From: Calvatia gigantea
Lineage: Eukaryota; Basidiomycota; Agaricomycetes; Agaricales; Lycoperdaceae
NCBI GenBank assembly: GCA_025093985.1
Contig: JACAAK010000010.1
Span: 893,501-957,500, forward strand
DNA: 64,000 nucleotides
Direction of reading: 5' to 3'
The position numbers and the translations under genes were made by a program. The notes beneath the pieces are model-generated. The model worked only from the letters and a program-made list of their open reading frames with translations. It did no database searches and had not been told where the DNA came from. Position 1 is the stretch's first letter, and the number at the start of each line of letters is the position of its first letter. Shown one piece after another: positions 20,722-31,522 of the stretch.

Positions 20722-21820
20722 GGCAAGTTATGAGTTGGCGAGGTGGCAGATTACGTGGATTTCGTTGCGCCGCGAGGAAAGATATCTAGGGTGGGGGTAT
20801 GTAGAGTAATTCGCGCCGAGATTCAGAGGTGAAGGAGATATGGGGTGGTATGGCACTATGGAACGTCCGTTCAGGTTACTACAATAGAAGATGCCTGGCA
20901 CAAAGTGGTATTGCTGATACAGATGTCGGTTTCGGGTGGTGCAACGCGTAGTCCGCACGTCAAGTAAGATGCGGCTGTGTGTTGTTATGGAATTCGCGAG
21001 GTTCCAGAGACTCTTGGAAAAAGCAAAAGTAGCTACAAACATAACTGTTTGTCAGAAAAACAAACGTGTAGAACTCTCCAGAAACAAAGGTACCGGGTCT
21101 TTCAAAGAACCAAGTTTGCCAAGTCGACAAACGGAATGCGCGTGTGAGGAGTGTTTAGCCTTGCAATCCTGTTCGATTCGAAATAATTGAGCAAAATAGG
21201 TGGGGAAGCGACGAGACGATTTGTGGGAGTGGGGATGGCCGTAGTGGTCAATACTTTGTTTTTGGGCGATGCAAACGAGGATCACTGAATATGTTGTTTG
21301 GTTTCATGGTCTGCGACAAACAACTCCAGGCGGAATAGGGGCCTGGCATACAACCATCTGGATGTTTTCAGCGGAATCAACACAAACGACGTCAAGTGCC
21401 TGCTGTGGGCGTGCGCGACGCTGATATTTTTTCAGGTCATGGGCATTAGAAGGGCGATTGAGTCAAAATTATTGATCCTGCTACCCTCACCCTTAGATTG
21501 GACGGTAAAGTACCACATAAAATTTCAGGCTTGGCCACAGTAGGATGAACACTGTATCGCAGACAGGAGGGTCAAGAGCAAAAGCTAAACCTTAAGGCCT
21601 TAAATGTGATCTTCCGTCAAAGAGTCTATTCCTTCCAAGTCAAGACCTTCCTACCAATAAAGCCTGACTGGGGAGGGAAGCCACAGTCTACCGATAAACA
21701 AACATTGTTAATATCGATTGTCGGTAACCAACACCCAGCTTATGGGGTCACAATATTTCTCTGGCCAGAAAGGTGGAAGTACACGTCCGGACCTTTCCAC
21801 CCGTGAAGGGTTTTAAATAT
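20722..21820. other. 1.1-kb intergenic region
   Basis: Promoter side of the Aly/REF gene followed by sequence with only short overlapping frames. No gene supported. Confidence 0.5.
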
Positions 21821-22370
21821 TTATTTCTTCCCCTGTGGGTCATCTTCCTTTTGACCCACATGCAAAGATTTCAGTGAGCGTAACTCTCCTTCCAATTCTT
21901 GCACCCGCCTCCACAGGTATTCCTTTTCATCTCGCTCACGCACTAGCTGTTGCTGCATCCCCAAAAGCAAACCGGAAAAATATGTCCGCATTTTTTCCGT
22001 TTCATCTACCAAAAGGCCAACAATCTTGTCAGTGCCTTCTTGAATTGAGATGAGTGGTTTATCTGGATCGGGGAATTTTAATGGGGCAGTCAGGTCTTGA
22101 ACTGCAGGAGCCTGCATAAGTGGGTGTATTTTCCGACCGCTCGGAGTCGGGGTTGGTGTGACAAACGAGGGTCGAGGCCTTTGGTTCGGTCCCCCTGAAT
22201 GGGAACAAATCTCCTGGCCCGGGTGGTGAGCTGGAGCGTCAAATGAGACGCTGCCTGAGACGGTAACTCACCAGACCTTGCGTTGTTGGCTGGTGCCGTA
22301 GCCCTGACACTGACTGGAGTTGCTGATTATGCGCGGGTACTCCAGGCATAATAGGGACGGGCGGTTCCAT
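21821..22370 (-). CDS. Small coiled-coil protein, unknown function
   Basis: Two exons (22370-22272 and 22213-21821) separated by a 58-nt intron join at phase 0 to give about 163 residues. The N-terminal half is rich in Pro and Gln (MEPPVPIMPGVPAHNQQ, QPTTQG, PRPSFVTPTPTPS). The C-terminal half is a long amphipathic helix (KIVGLLVDETEKMRTYFSGL, then LVRERDEKEYLWRRVQELEG), probably a coiled coil. It ends in a polar tail. An in-frame stop precedes the chosen ATG. A truncated copy of its 5' part lies at 24384-24634 within the neighbouring tandem duplication. I do not recognise a family. Confidence 0.55.
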
Positions 22371-22907
22371 CGTTCAAAAAGTGGCGACTCGAAATTGGTC
22401 AGTGGTTGGGGACTGAGCGGCGTCACAAGAAGGTGCAACTTGGTGGTTGACAACGCGGAAGCGCTGAAAATTCAAGTCTTCAAAATCTGCGAAGAAAGAA
22501 GCACGTTTCTATGGCACAATGTGAATCCATGCGAACGAATGTCAGTTTGAGCTGTTCTTATCCAAATTTACAAACGGGCGACTGCTGGGGAAGTTGCTAG
22601 GTCGGTACCTGATGCGTTGATGCATTGATGTGAGGAATTGCGTTTCCACGTGTTCCGATATCATGCGCAGGTGGGACGGCGGGTAGGCAAGGAAAAAATA
22701 GAAATATATTCCTCCTTGCACCGCCGAGTATTACTTATACATTGTACCAACAAGTTGATGTGACGCAGGTCATATCAAAATCTTGTCGACTTCAAAAAGT
22801 GTGAAGCACGTCATATTGAAGAACACAGTTTTCAGATTTAATGTGATATCAATGCGACTGGTGTCACATTAACTCGCCGGCGCAGTGTATAAGTAAGTAA
22901 TATTGGA
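22371..22907. other. Intergenic part of the first duplication unit
   Basis: Upstream flank of the coiled-coil gene and 3' flank of M35 copy A. Stretches match 24640-24995 in the second unit (for example around 22490-22640 against 24740-24890), showing that non-coding DNA was duplicated as well. Confidence 0.5.
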
Positions 22908-24151
22908 TCATGATTGGGCAGGGTTGTTCTCCGCGAAATACTCATGAGAATCAGCATTATCAACCGCAGAATCAGGGCTGCTGATTGCCAACGACCTGCA
23001 GTCGGATTGGCCGAAGACGTGATCGTCAGTTCCACCATTCCTGGTGAAGTGGGAACACTCGTGGATCAAAGTTCCACCCTAGATGTCTAGTGTAGGTAAG
23101 AGAAGCACCCAACTATCAAAGGAGAGAGTTTACCTTGGAGTCAGTTCCGGTCAGCGGTGCATTCCAAAATGCTCCACAGAGGTAAATGTGACCGTAGCTG
23201 GAAAGGATGAGTGGCTGGAACACAAAGAACCGGAAAGATCAACGTGCTCGTCTGGGAATACATAAGAATATGCACCAGCGTCTGTGCAAGTGCAATCGTA
23301 GGTGAATGAAGAGAAAGAGCCTACCGCTGATGAGGTTGAAGTGGGATTGGACGGTCCCGTGGCGAGCAGAGGTGTAGGTCCCAAACCAGGTGGTGTAACG
23401 AGACGGGGGAGTGAGGGTTTGGAGATATGAGAGTGTATTAGTAGTGTAACTCTGAGCGGCGGATGCGGCAGAACCAAGAGAACTCTGTTGAGACGAAGAG
23501 CAGCCATTGTAAGTTGCGCGTTCCTGGACGTTTGGTCGGGTAACAGCAAGCTTTCCAGAGACACGGGCACTGTGTGCGTCGGTTTATGCGTAAACGAGGG
23601 TGATCTTCGCAGAGTCATCCACAAGATAGAATAGGTTGTGAGCCTCGAACGAATATTCTCCCTCGCCAGCAGTCGTGAAATTGTAGGCCGCCGATACTGG
23701 AACGTTACGTGAGTTCAAAATGTCTACTAAGAATTCCTGACAACACTCACGATCATACTCGACCTCGACGGATTGTCCAGGTGCGAGGACAGTGTAGGCT
23801 TGGTTCGCCTGCCGCCACTTGAGGGACGTACTTCACTTTGATACCAGTGAAGGAAGGCGTAGTGCCTGCAGCACCACCTGTGATCTTGAAGGTATTGGCC
23901 GGTAATTTCGACAGAGGGCTGAGAGGGTCATTGAGCAGCTTGACGGTCTCATCACCCGTGTTCGTGACCGTAGCGGTGACCTTGAGGTTCTCAACGGTAT
24001 TGACAGACTGAGGGTGTGATGAGAATGACATCAGTTGTACTGAGCGGAATAACTTACCAGACACCTTCGAGGAGAGGCTGTGAGCAGCATTAACTGCAAC
24101 AGCGGATGCTGCAAGGGCAAAGAGTGCGGAGCGAACAGTAGAAGAGAACAT
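22908..24151 (-). pseudogene. Peptidyl-Lys metalloendopeptidase (M35), copy A, disrupted
   Basis: Same five-exon structure as copy B and highly similar to it. It has a signal peptide (MFSSTVRSALFALAASAVAV), the Thr-Tyr-Asn-Gly-Cys mature start region, the zinc site HECSH (23049-23063) and the GTDDHVFG aspzincin motif. The frame is broken three times relative to copy B. There is one extra base at about 23808-23812 (after YVPQVAA), a TAA at 23584-23586 where copy B has a Gln codon, and one extra base at about 23320-23329 (before GSFSSFTYDCTC). The active-site exon itself is intact. The two indels could be assembly errors; the nonsense codon is harder to explain that way. Confidence 0.75.
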
Positions 24152-24190
24152 CCTGGATTGGACTGCTTGACCTCAGGCTAGCCAGGGAGG

Positions 24191-24197
24191 ATTTATA
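24191..24197 (-). promoter_or_regulatory. TATA-like box of M35 copy A
   Basis: TATAAAT on the minus strand, 40-46 nt upstream of the start codon. The same box at the same distance precedes copies B and C. Confidence 0.5.
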
Positions 24198-24383
24198 GGA
24201 TGAGGATGGTTAATCCACAAACTCTCAAAACTTTAATCACAGTCCATGCGGTCGCTCCCAACAGTCCATGCCACTGACAGTTCTATGCCGGATGTGATAG
24301 AAGCGGGAGCTGAAATCAGCCGAGAATGTCAACAACCCATTGAGCAAATGGAACGCATAAGGGCAGCATATACTGGTGTGCAA

Positions 24384-24634
24384 TTAGCGATCACCCAGAG
24401 CCAAAGGTGGAACGGCAAACGAGGATCGAGGTCCGTGACCTGGCCCCCTTGGATGGGAACGAACCTCTTGGCTCGTGTGGTAAGTTGATGTATCGTTGAG
24501 ATGTTGCCATAGCTTACCGGACCTTGCGTCGTTGGCTGGCTTTTGTAATAGTCTAACGGTGACCTCAGGGTGGGCTGGGATTGCTGATAATGTGCAGGTA
24601 CCCCAGACATGGTAGGAGTGAGCGGTTCCATCAT
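24384..24634 (-). pseudogene. Truncated copy of the coiled-coil gene
   Basis: Exon 1 reads MMEPLTPTMSGVPAHYQQSQ against MEPPVPIMPGVPAHNQQLQ in the full gene, and QPTTQGP against QPTTQGL. A GTAAGC donor and CCAAGAG acceptor follow at the same place. Exon 2 keeps the same frame (VRSHPRGPGHGPRSSFAVPP against EICSHSGGPNQRPRPSFVTP) but stops at 24384-24386 before the coiled coil. It sits directly upstream of M35 copy A, marking the edge of the tandem duplication. Confidence 0.6.
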
Positions 24635-24995
24635 TCGGTCATAGTACGCCGACTCAAGATGGGTCACAGAGGCAACGCAACTTAGCTGACAATCACTGGA
24701 GCACCGAAGGTTCAACGTCCAACTTTCATGTCGGCGAAGAAGGAAACACGTTTCTATGGGACACTGAATCCATGCGAACAAATGTCAGTTTGAGTCGTTC
24801 TTATCCAAAAATACAAGAAAACAGCTGCATAGAAGTTGCTAGGTTGGTACTTCATGCATTGATGTGTTGATGTGAGGAGTTGCGTTTCCATGTGGATTGA
24901 TATTATGCGCAAGTGGGACATCGGGTAGGCAAGAATAATTCACAGAAGTATATTTCTGCTTACACCACGATTACTTATAAGTTAGTAATAATGGA
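24635..24995. other. Non-coding spacer of the second duplication unit
   Basis: Matches 22371-22907 in parts and contains no gene of its own. Confidence 0.45.
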
Positions 24996-26249
24996 TCATG
25001 ACTGGGTTGGGTTGTTCTCTGCGAAATACTCATGAGAATCAGCATTATCAACCGCAGAATTAGGGCTGCTAATTGCCAACGATCTGCAGCCTGATTGGCC
25101 ATAAACGTGATCGTCAGTTCCACCGTTTCTGGTGAAGTGGGAACACTCGTGGATCAAAGTTCCACCCTAGGTGCCCAGTGTAATCAGGAGAAGCACTCAA
25201 CCATCAAAGGGAAGGGTTTACCTTGGAGTCAGTTCCGGTCATCGGGGCATTCCAAAATGCCCCGCAGAGGTAAATGTGACCGTAGCTAGAAAAGATGAGT
25301 AACCTACAGGGAAAGCACTGGAAAAACCAACGTACTCGCTTGGGAATACATAAGCATATGTACCAGCGTCGGTACAAGTGCAATCGTAGGTGAATGAAGA
25401 GAAAGAGCCGCCACTGATGAGGGAGAAGTGGGATTGGACGGTACTGTGGCGAGTAGAGGTGTAGGTACCAAACCAAGTGGTATAGCGGGTGGTCGCGGAG
25501 GTGTGGGATTGGAGATATGAGAGGGCGTTAGCAGCATAACTCTGAGCGGCGGATGCGGCAGAACCAAGAGAACTTTGTTGAGATGAAGAGCAACCATTAT
25601 AAGTTGCACGTTTCTGGACGTTGGGTCGGGTAACAGCGAGCTTTCCAGAGACACGGGCACTGTGTGCGTCAGCTTGTGCGTAAATTTGGGTGACTTTCGC
25701 GGAGTCATCCACGAGATAGAACAGGTTGCGAGCCTCGAACGAATACTCTCCCTCGCCAGCAGCCGTGAAATTGTAGGCCGCCGATACTGAAGCGTTACGT
25801 GAGCTCAATGTATCCACTAGGAATTCCTGATAACACTTACGATCATGCTCGACCTCGACGGATTGTCCAGGTGCGAGGACAGTGTAGGCTTGGTTCGCCG
25901 CCGCCACTTGAGGGACGTACTTCACTTTGATACCAGTGAAGGAAGGCGTAGTGCCTGCAGCACCACCGGTGATCTTGAAGGTATCTGCCGGTAGTTTCGA
26001 CAGAGGGCTGAGAGGGTCGTTAAGCAGTTTGACGATCTCATCACCAGTGTTAGTGACCGTGGCAGTAACCCTGAGGTTCTCAACGGTGTTGACAGACTCT
26101 GGGCCTGCGGATATGATGAGAATGACGCCATTGTACTAGGCAGGGTATAACTTACCAGACACCTTCAAGGAGAGGCTGTGGGCAGCGTTAACTGCAACAG
26201 CAGATGCTGCGAGGGCGAAGAGTGCAGAGTGAACGGTAGAGGAGAACAT
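24996..26249 (-). CDS. Peptidyl-Lys metalloendopeptidase (M35 aspzincin), copy B, intact
   Basis: Secreted zinc protease cutting before lysine, closely resembling mushroom MEP enzymes such as that of Grifola. Five exons: the signal peptide exon ends at 26156, the propeptide exons run to VEVEHD, and the acceptor TTCAG joins LSAAYNFTAAGEG. The mature enzyme begins near QKRA/TYNGCSSSQQ. Later landmarks are RYTTWFGTYTSTRHSTV, FTYDCTCTDAGTYAYVF, GHIYLCGAFWNAPMTGTDS, the zinc site HECSH in GGTLIHECSHFTRNGGTDDH (both histidines plus the GTxxD aspartate), and the end NADSHEYFAENNPTQS. All junctions join in frame. A TATA box lies 39-45 nt upstream. It is the only one of the three M35 copies here without a visible lesion. 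Confidence 0.88.
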
Positions 26250-26287
26250 CTTGGATGGACTGATTGACCCCAGGTTAGTCCGGGAGG

Positions 26288-26294
26288 ATTTATA
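26288..26294 (-). promoter_or_regulatory. TATA-like box of M35 copy B
   Basis: TATAAAT on the minus strand at the same spacing from the ATG as in copies A and C. Confidence 0.5.
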
Positions 26295-27111
26295 GGATGG
26301 TTAATCCACAAACTCTCAAAACTTTAATCACAGTCCATGCGGTCGCTCCCAACAGACCATGCCCGACTGACAGCTCTGGGGGAACGTGATAACAGCTCGA
26401 CCTCATGAATATCGAATTGGAAATCTCAACGCCCTTGCTGCATATGCCGAGTATGATAGAAGCGGAAGCCGAAACCAGCCAAGAATATCAACCACTCGTC
26501 AGGCAAAAGGAAGGATGCATGAGGACAGCATGTACTAGTGTTCAAGTTAGGAGGCCGTTGAAAGTAACCACACGGTGCGAGACTGAAAGAGCACAAAGCG
26601 CATCATCCAAAAATAGCAGCCGGGGTATGAGCGAACGCGTGACCTGAGGAAGCGACAGTTACGCCGTTGAACAATTGTAAGAAGATAAGAGTAAGCATGG
26701 TACAAGAAGGATGGGCCCACTTGATAGAATGTCGCTTAAGCGCAAGAATGCTCCGGGCCGGCGGTCTCGGACTGGGAGAGTTAAGAAAGAAAGCGCCGTC
26801 GTGGTGCCAGTCTCGCCACAAGCGCAAGTTAAGGGTTCAAAAGAGAGTCCGTCGCCACCGCTATGTAGATGTTAAAGGATCGCGACCTGCCCCTCTGCGA
26901 GCCAATCAAGTTCATACATCAGAGCCCCCACCCGCACATTGCTTTATGAAGTGGAAGATCGGGTACTTCGGCCGCAACCAAAAGCATTATCTCAAATGTA
27001 AGACTAGGTGCTCGTGCGTTTGTGAAGCTTGGATTGCAAGGGGTTGTTTGCAGAAGGTAAACCTGAAGCTACCTGTCCGTAAAGGTGTTGGCAGAAATCA
27101 GCCATTCGGCC

Positions 27112-27190
27112 ACCGGAGTTCTGCCAGCCAGGCATTTGCCGGCAGAACCTCTGAGGGGTTGGGCAGAACATGGCAGATCTCAACGAACAT
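27112..27190. repeat. GGCAGAAC/GTTCTGCC inverted motif cluster, left
   Basis: Several GTTCTGCC and GGCAGAAC copies form hairpin-like inverted pairs here. A similar cluster lies at 27690-27745 in a mostly inverted arrangement, suggesting the ends of a small non-autonomous element of about 600 bp. Without a target duplication this stays tentative. Confidence 0.35.
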
Positions 27191-27689
27191 GCCATCATAG
27201 AATAATACTATTGGCTGACAACCCCCAATATACTGCTGTGGACATACCTAGAACTGGTCCCAAAAAAATAAAAGAACTTAAATCATTCCAATCCTCTCCC
27301 ATGACAAAGTTGAGGGGTCGGCGCCCACCCGCTGCTATCATTGCTGATCTCACAAACCCGCAAGAATGCCCTGATGCTCCTGTGCGTGTCCGAACACAGG
27401 CGCCCACCTATCTTGCCACCAAGAACTTTTGTGTTGAGTTTATCAGTGTGGGAAAAGATGGTAATATGGTTGATGGTGCGGGAAACAACGGCACCCCAGT
27501 TAAAGTGGGGGTGTCAAAGAAGAGAAATTGAACTCTTGATGGTTACATAGGCGTTCCAATGGCCGAGGCACAAAAAGTTGCCTCAGATCGTTATAGTGCT
27601 GATGGAACAGAAGGGGTTTTCGACCCAGTAGACTACGTAGCATTCACAGTTGTTGAAACTGACCTGCCAAGTTATGCCACACATGGCAA

Positions 27690-27745
27690 TTGCCGTTCTG
27701 CCGGTTCTGCCGGCAGAACTGACGTTGGAGAGTTCTGCCATCTAC
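27690..27745. repeat. GGCAGAAC/GTTCTGCC inverted motif cluster, right
   Basis: Contains three TTCTGCC and one GGCAGAAC within 56 bp, including the perfect palindrome GTTCTGCCGGCAGAAC. Partner of the cluster at 27112-27190. Confidence 0.35.
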
Positions 27746-28664
27746 TTTACCTGTCCGACGTTCGGGGAGTGCAAGTCGCAATTCACGCGCAGGCACAAAC
27801 CTGATCGGAAAATGCCGGCACGTTACCTATTCTCGTTCCACCAAAACGCGGAGAGGACAAAGATGCTTTGGTGCTATGTAGCAGCGGAATGTTTTCCGGG
27901 ACTCAACGTGACATGTGTTTCAGAAACTGTATGTTCTTCCAGATTTGACCCAGGATATTCAATGCTACCCTTTAAAGCTGACTCTATCTCCGAATTTTAC
28001 CAAACTCACAGGATGAGTCGCGTACATTTTGACATGTTTCAAAGGAAACAATACCGCTGGACGTCAATGCCCCTGAGTAGCCTTGGCACCGCAGGCGAGT
28101 GGTCACTTAAATGGAAAAATCAGGGGTATATTGCTCCACGCCGGGTGCTAGTTCGCCACCGCCGATGTGAGATTGATCCAATTGTTTCACCCACCAATCA
28201 CACACCGTTTATTATAAGAAGGAGCTGTCAATAACCCTTTCGCCATTCTCATATTGGAAACTCGAGCACTAACTCCAACGACCCTGCAGATCGATATCAC
28301 TTTGTGGCCGCCGGCTTTCATCTCATAGAGGTTGTCCCAGAAACGAAATTAACAAACACAAGGTCGTTTTTTGTCTGGTCGGCATGGAAAGGTAGAAGTC
28401 AACCTCCGGAGGTGGGAGTCCCCTTCGCGTACCCAACGTTTGCACGAAGGGCTAAAACTAGTTGCACCATCCAATGGCTCGCTCGTGGCACATCAAGTCA
28501 AGTTTTCAGAATTTCAATGTTCGATGTGCCAAGCTTTTAACGTTTTAACATTCGCGGCGCGGTGGCTAATCCTTTGGTGCAAATTTAGTCGATCTTTATC
28601 AACCGACCCTTGGAGTCACGAAAGATATAAAATGTACCAAACCTCGTCTCCGAGTCCACCGTTT

Positions 28665-28679
28665 CCCCCCCCCCCCCCC
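28665..28679. repeat. Poly-C tract (15 C)
   Basis: Uninterrupted run of 15 cytosines about 80 bp before the start of the large membrane protein gene. Confidence 0.8.
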
Positions 28680-28757
28680 GGTTCTGTATGCCGGTGAGTA
28701 TTTGCTTGTGAAGGACTATGGATTTCCTGCGCTCACCTGCCGAGCTTATTTATAGGC

Positions 28758-30965
28758 ATGACTTACTTTATTTCTCGGGTTTCTGTCGCTCAAGTGGCTA
28801 CTATAATCAATGCCGCCATCACATTCATTCAACTCACCATTTCCATTTCGCTCGTTATGCTCCTAATCCATTTCATGCCCAAAACAAACACTGCCCTCGC
28901 TTGGAGCTCGATTAGCAGAACTTTGCATTCTTCCGTGTGGCCCGCGATTCTGCGTACCGATTCTGGCTCCAGCAAAACATCGGGAGTAGCCGTCTCGACT
29001 ACATCCCACTTGGCTACGCTCACCACCATCCTGGTCGCCGTGGCGGGAGTGATTCTCCCGTTGGGTCTGAGTGATGGCCCACTGGTATCTGCGAATCCTC
29101 GTCTACTCCAAGGTCAATACGTTCTGGACACTTCTCCCCTCGGCCTCTCAACCACACCCAACCGCTCCAGCTTCATTTACGGCCGTCAATGTGGCGTTGC
29201 TTGCCCTGGAAACGATAACCCGAACATTACAACTATTGCTTCGTCAACGCGTGACATATTCAACAGTACTCCACACGGACCATTCGCTATGCAATTTCGC
29301 AGATTTTATCAAGGAGATGCCAAAATAAACTGTAGTGTTGGGTACTTGGGGACTGGGCAAATCTTCATGTCGCGTAACGATACGTCCGTTGTCGAAGGTC
29401 TCATCGTCGATATGTCGGCAGACCATCCGGGGATCGGATTTTGGGACCAGACCCTACCTGACGTAAAAGATGGTGCAACATGGTCCCAGGACATCCTCTG
29501 GCTTGAGCCGGTTACACAATGCGTCAACACCAACCTGACAGTTGACTATTTCATGAATGGCGGTCCTGATGGAATTGTAAAGGACTTCAATCTCACCGAC
29601 CACGGAGGATTTGTCAACCTCACGCGCGAGCCGCCCTTGCTCAATCGCGACGGCCAGCATATCGACCTCTTCCAGCACGCGTACAAAGGTGCAGCGTATA
29701 GCAACCTATTTGCAATGCTATATCTCAACGCTACGCGGGAGGCATCCTTCATTGGGGCGTCCTATCCAATTAATTCGAGTTCCGGTGCCCAACTTTCCGG
29801 TAGTGATATCGGAAAGACCAACACTATTCCTCTCAGTTACCTCAACATAACCGCAGCATCATCTGCCTCAATTACTTGTGAGGGATTTGGTGGGGCCGAT
29901 ACCGCGAACATCACCAATGTTCACGTTGATTGTGGTATATTTCTTGGTCCACCTCTCCGAACCGATGGTGGAGATTCGCGTATTCCTAGCCTTGGGTCAA
30001 AATGGAAGCAGGAAATCGCCGCATGCTCAAGTGCGACACGTGCATCGATCCAGAGGGTCTCCTTTTCGACCAACAGCACCAACGATATCCAAAACCTCCA
30101 TATCTCACGAGCGCCAAGTAACTTGTCGGCTCTGTGGGCAACGGAGAAAACGAATCTAACCATCCGTGACGTCGACTTGTTTTGGGGAAGGGTTGATGAT
30201 CGTTATGAAAATGATCCATCTCTCTGGACCGTTCGTGCGGAGGCCTTCTACCTCCCGGCAGGAAGCGCCTCCATATTCACTTTGCTCCCTAGTGGTATGC
30301 CTGCCGGGGCACATGCAGCTATATGGGCTCAGATCTACGGGCAGCTTCTCGCTGACGAGGATTTCGTGAAGAATTTCTCCGGAGAACTCGACTTCGGTAT
30401 CAAGACCAAACTCCAATCTTTGGTCACCCAAGACCCCACCCTCGGCAACGCCCAGATTCGCAACCTTCTTTGGACGGACATGATGGCCAATAACGTTGCC
30501 GGCACACAGATGAATCGCCCTCTACTCGTATCGGACCACTTGAAGACGATCCAGTACGATTTCAAATATGCCATCCCTGGTCTCATCCTCCTCCTTATCT
30601 GGATTCCTTCCTTCCTCGGAGCCATCTTCCTTCTTGTCACCCGTTCCCTTACCTTTGAACATATGAGGAAGGTTTTGAACCATACCTCCGTTGGACGCGT
30701 GGTCGTTGGAACATCAGCTTTGCGTGTCCCAAGCCAAGGCGACAATCAGTTCATGGCGATGCCCCAACCGAGCCCTTACCACGCCGTCCCTAATGCTTCC
30801 CTCGCGAACTTGAATACCGACCGGGGCCTCCAGGGTCATAGCCGGAACAAGAGTGATTGGGCTAACACTACAGGGAGAGTCAAAGCTGTGTTGGATTTGG
30901 GTGGCCCAGGCACGGGCACGTACGAAGAAGATATCAAGTTGATAGAGTCCCCGAATAGGTTCTGA
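28758..30965 (+). CDS. Large N-glycosylated membrane protein, unknown function
   Basis: Single uninterrupted 735-codon frame. An N-terminal hydrophobic segment (about residues 13-39, ITFIQLTISISLVMLLIHF) and a second one around residues 88-108 (LATLTTILVAVAGVILPLGL) precede about 510 residues of predicted extracellular sequence. That part has many N-x-S/T sites and several cysteines. A third strong span near residue 620 (AIPGLILLLIWIPSFLGAIF) leads to a cytoplasmic tail with MAMPQPSPYH and YEEDIKLI. The architecture (two N-terminal spans, a large glycosylated ectodomain, one C-terminal span) resembles uncharacterised fungal surface proteins. I recognise no catalytic domain. The start follows a possible TATAGGC; an upstream exon cannot be excluded. 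Confidence 0.8.
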   Translation: MTYFISRVSVAQVATIINAAITFIQLTISISLVMLLIHFMPKTNTALAWSSISRTLHSSVWPAILRTDSGSSKTSGVAVSTTSHLATLTTILVAVAGVILPLGLSDGPLVSANPRLLQGQYVLDTSPLGLSTTPNRSSFIYGRQCGVACPGNDNPNITTIASSTRDIFNSTPHGPFAMQFRRFYQGDAKINCSVGYLGTGQIFMSRNDTSVVEGLIVDMSADHPGIGFWDQTLPDVKDGATWSQDILWLEPVTQCVNTNLTVDYFMNGGPDGIVKDFNLTDHGGFVNLTREPPLLNRDGQHIDLFQHAYKGAAYSNLFAMLYLNATREASFIGASYPINSSSGAQLSGSDIGKTNTIPLSYLNITAASSASITCEGFGGADTANITNVHVDCGIFLGPPLRTDGGDSRIPSLGSKWKQEIAACSSATRASIQRVSFSTNSTNDIQNLHISRAPSNLSALWATEKTNLTIRDVDLFWGRVDDRYENDPSLWTVRAEAFYLPAGSASIFTLLPSGMPAGAHAAIWAQIYGQLLADEDFVKNFSGELDFGIKTKLQSLVTQDPTLGNAQIRNLLWTDMMANNVAGTQMNRPLLVSDHLKTIQYDFKYAIPGLILLLIWIPSFLGAIFLLVTRSLTFEHMRKVLNHTSVGRVVVGTSALRVPSQGDNQFMAMPQPSPYHAVPNASLANLNTDRGLQGHSRNKSDWANTTGRVKAVLDLGGPGTGTYEEDIKLIESPNRF

Positions 30966-31522
30966 TTGTCATTTCCTGTACTTGTCTTTTCCAAACGTAT
31001 ACCTACGTAATTTTCAATTTCTCTGTTGTTTCACGCTTGAGTTGGACTTCGTGCCGAGATTTTCTTGAGTCGTTAACATTCATTACTGAGATACAACAAC
31101 AGTGGAGGCGCCGAAGAACAGCCTCTCTCCCGCTCTTCCAAGCCAACATGGTCTGGGTGACAAGAGTCAGACTAATAAAGCAGGTACATAGATCATTGCA
31201 AAAGGTCAACTATGAGACCCATCCGTAAAACCAAGGCTCAGCGGCGGTCAAAAATGTCGAGTAAATGGCGCTTCACTATCCTTCCCAGTTCTCAGGCGCC
31301 TTAGCAGCAGGATAAATGAAAGAGCGAGCAGCGCCGTGGCACATAGGATAAGCTAGTCAACCAATGGAGCTTCACAAATACTCACCTATACTAAGCCATT
31401 GCTCCTCGACGACATACGTCAGTAACCTTGGACGAATTTCGATAGTTGGAAAGGAAAGAACAAAAGTAGGTATATTATGCACTTCGCACAACCGTTGTAC
31501 AACGTCTTGGGATAGCGACCTA
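30966..31522. other. Intergenic between membrane protein gene and M35 copy C
   Basis: Convergent 3' flanks of the two genes, with no other gene recognised. Confidence 0.5.

Larger units (their letters stand above)
26295..28757. other. 2.4-kb region without a supported gene
   Basis: The first 350 bp match the upstream flank of M35 copies A and C (for example a shared CCATGCGGTC and GATAGAAGCGG block). The rest has frames such as 26667-27200 and 27650-28234 (plus) that encode no recognisable domain and lack splice support. It carries repeated TTCTGCC/GGCAGAA motifs and a 15-C tract. Confidence 0.45.

Noticed and set aside
25304..25708. 134-codon frame overlapping M35 copy B
   Set aside because: Alternative frame of the real exon. 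In copies A and C similar shadow frames become fused to real sequence only because of indels.
27650..28234. 194-codon plus frame
   Set aside because: No recognisable motif, no splice context and odd composition beside repeat clusters. Could be a relic, but I cannot support a gene.
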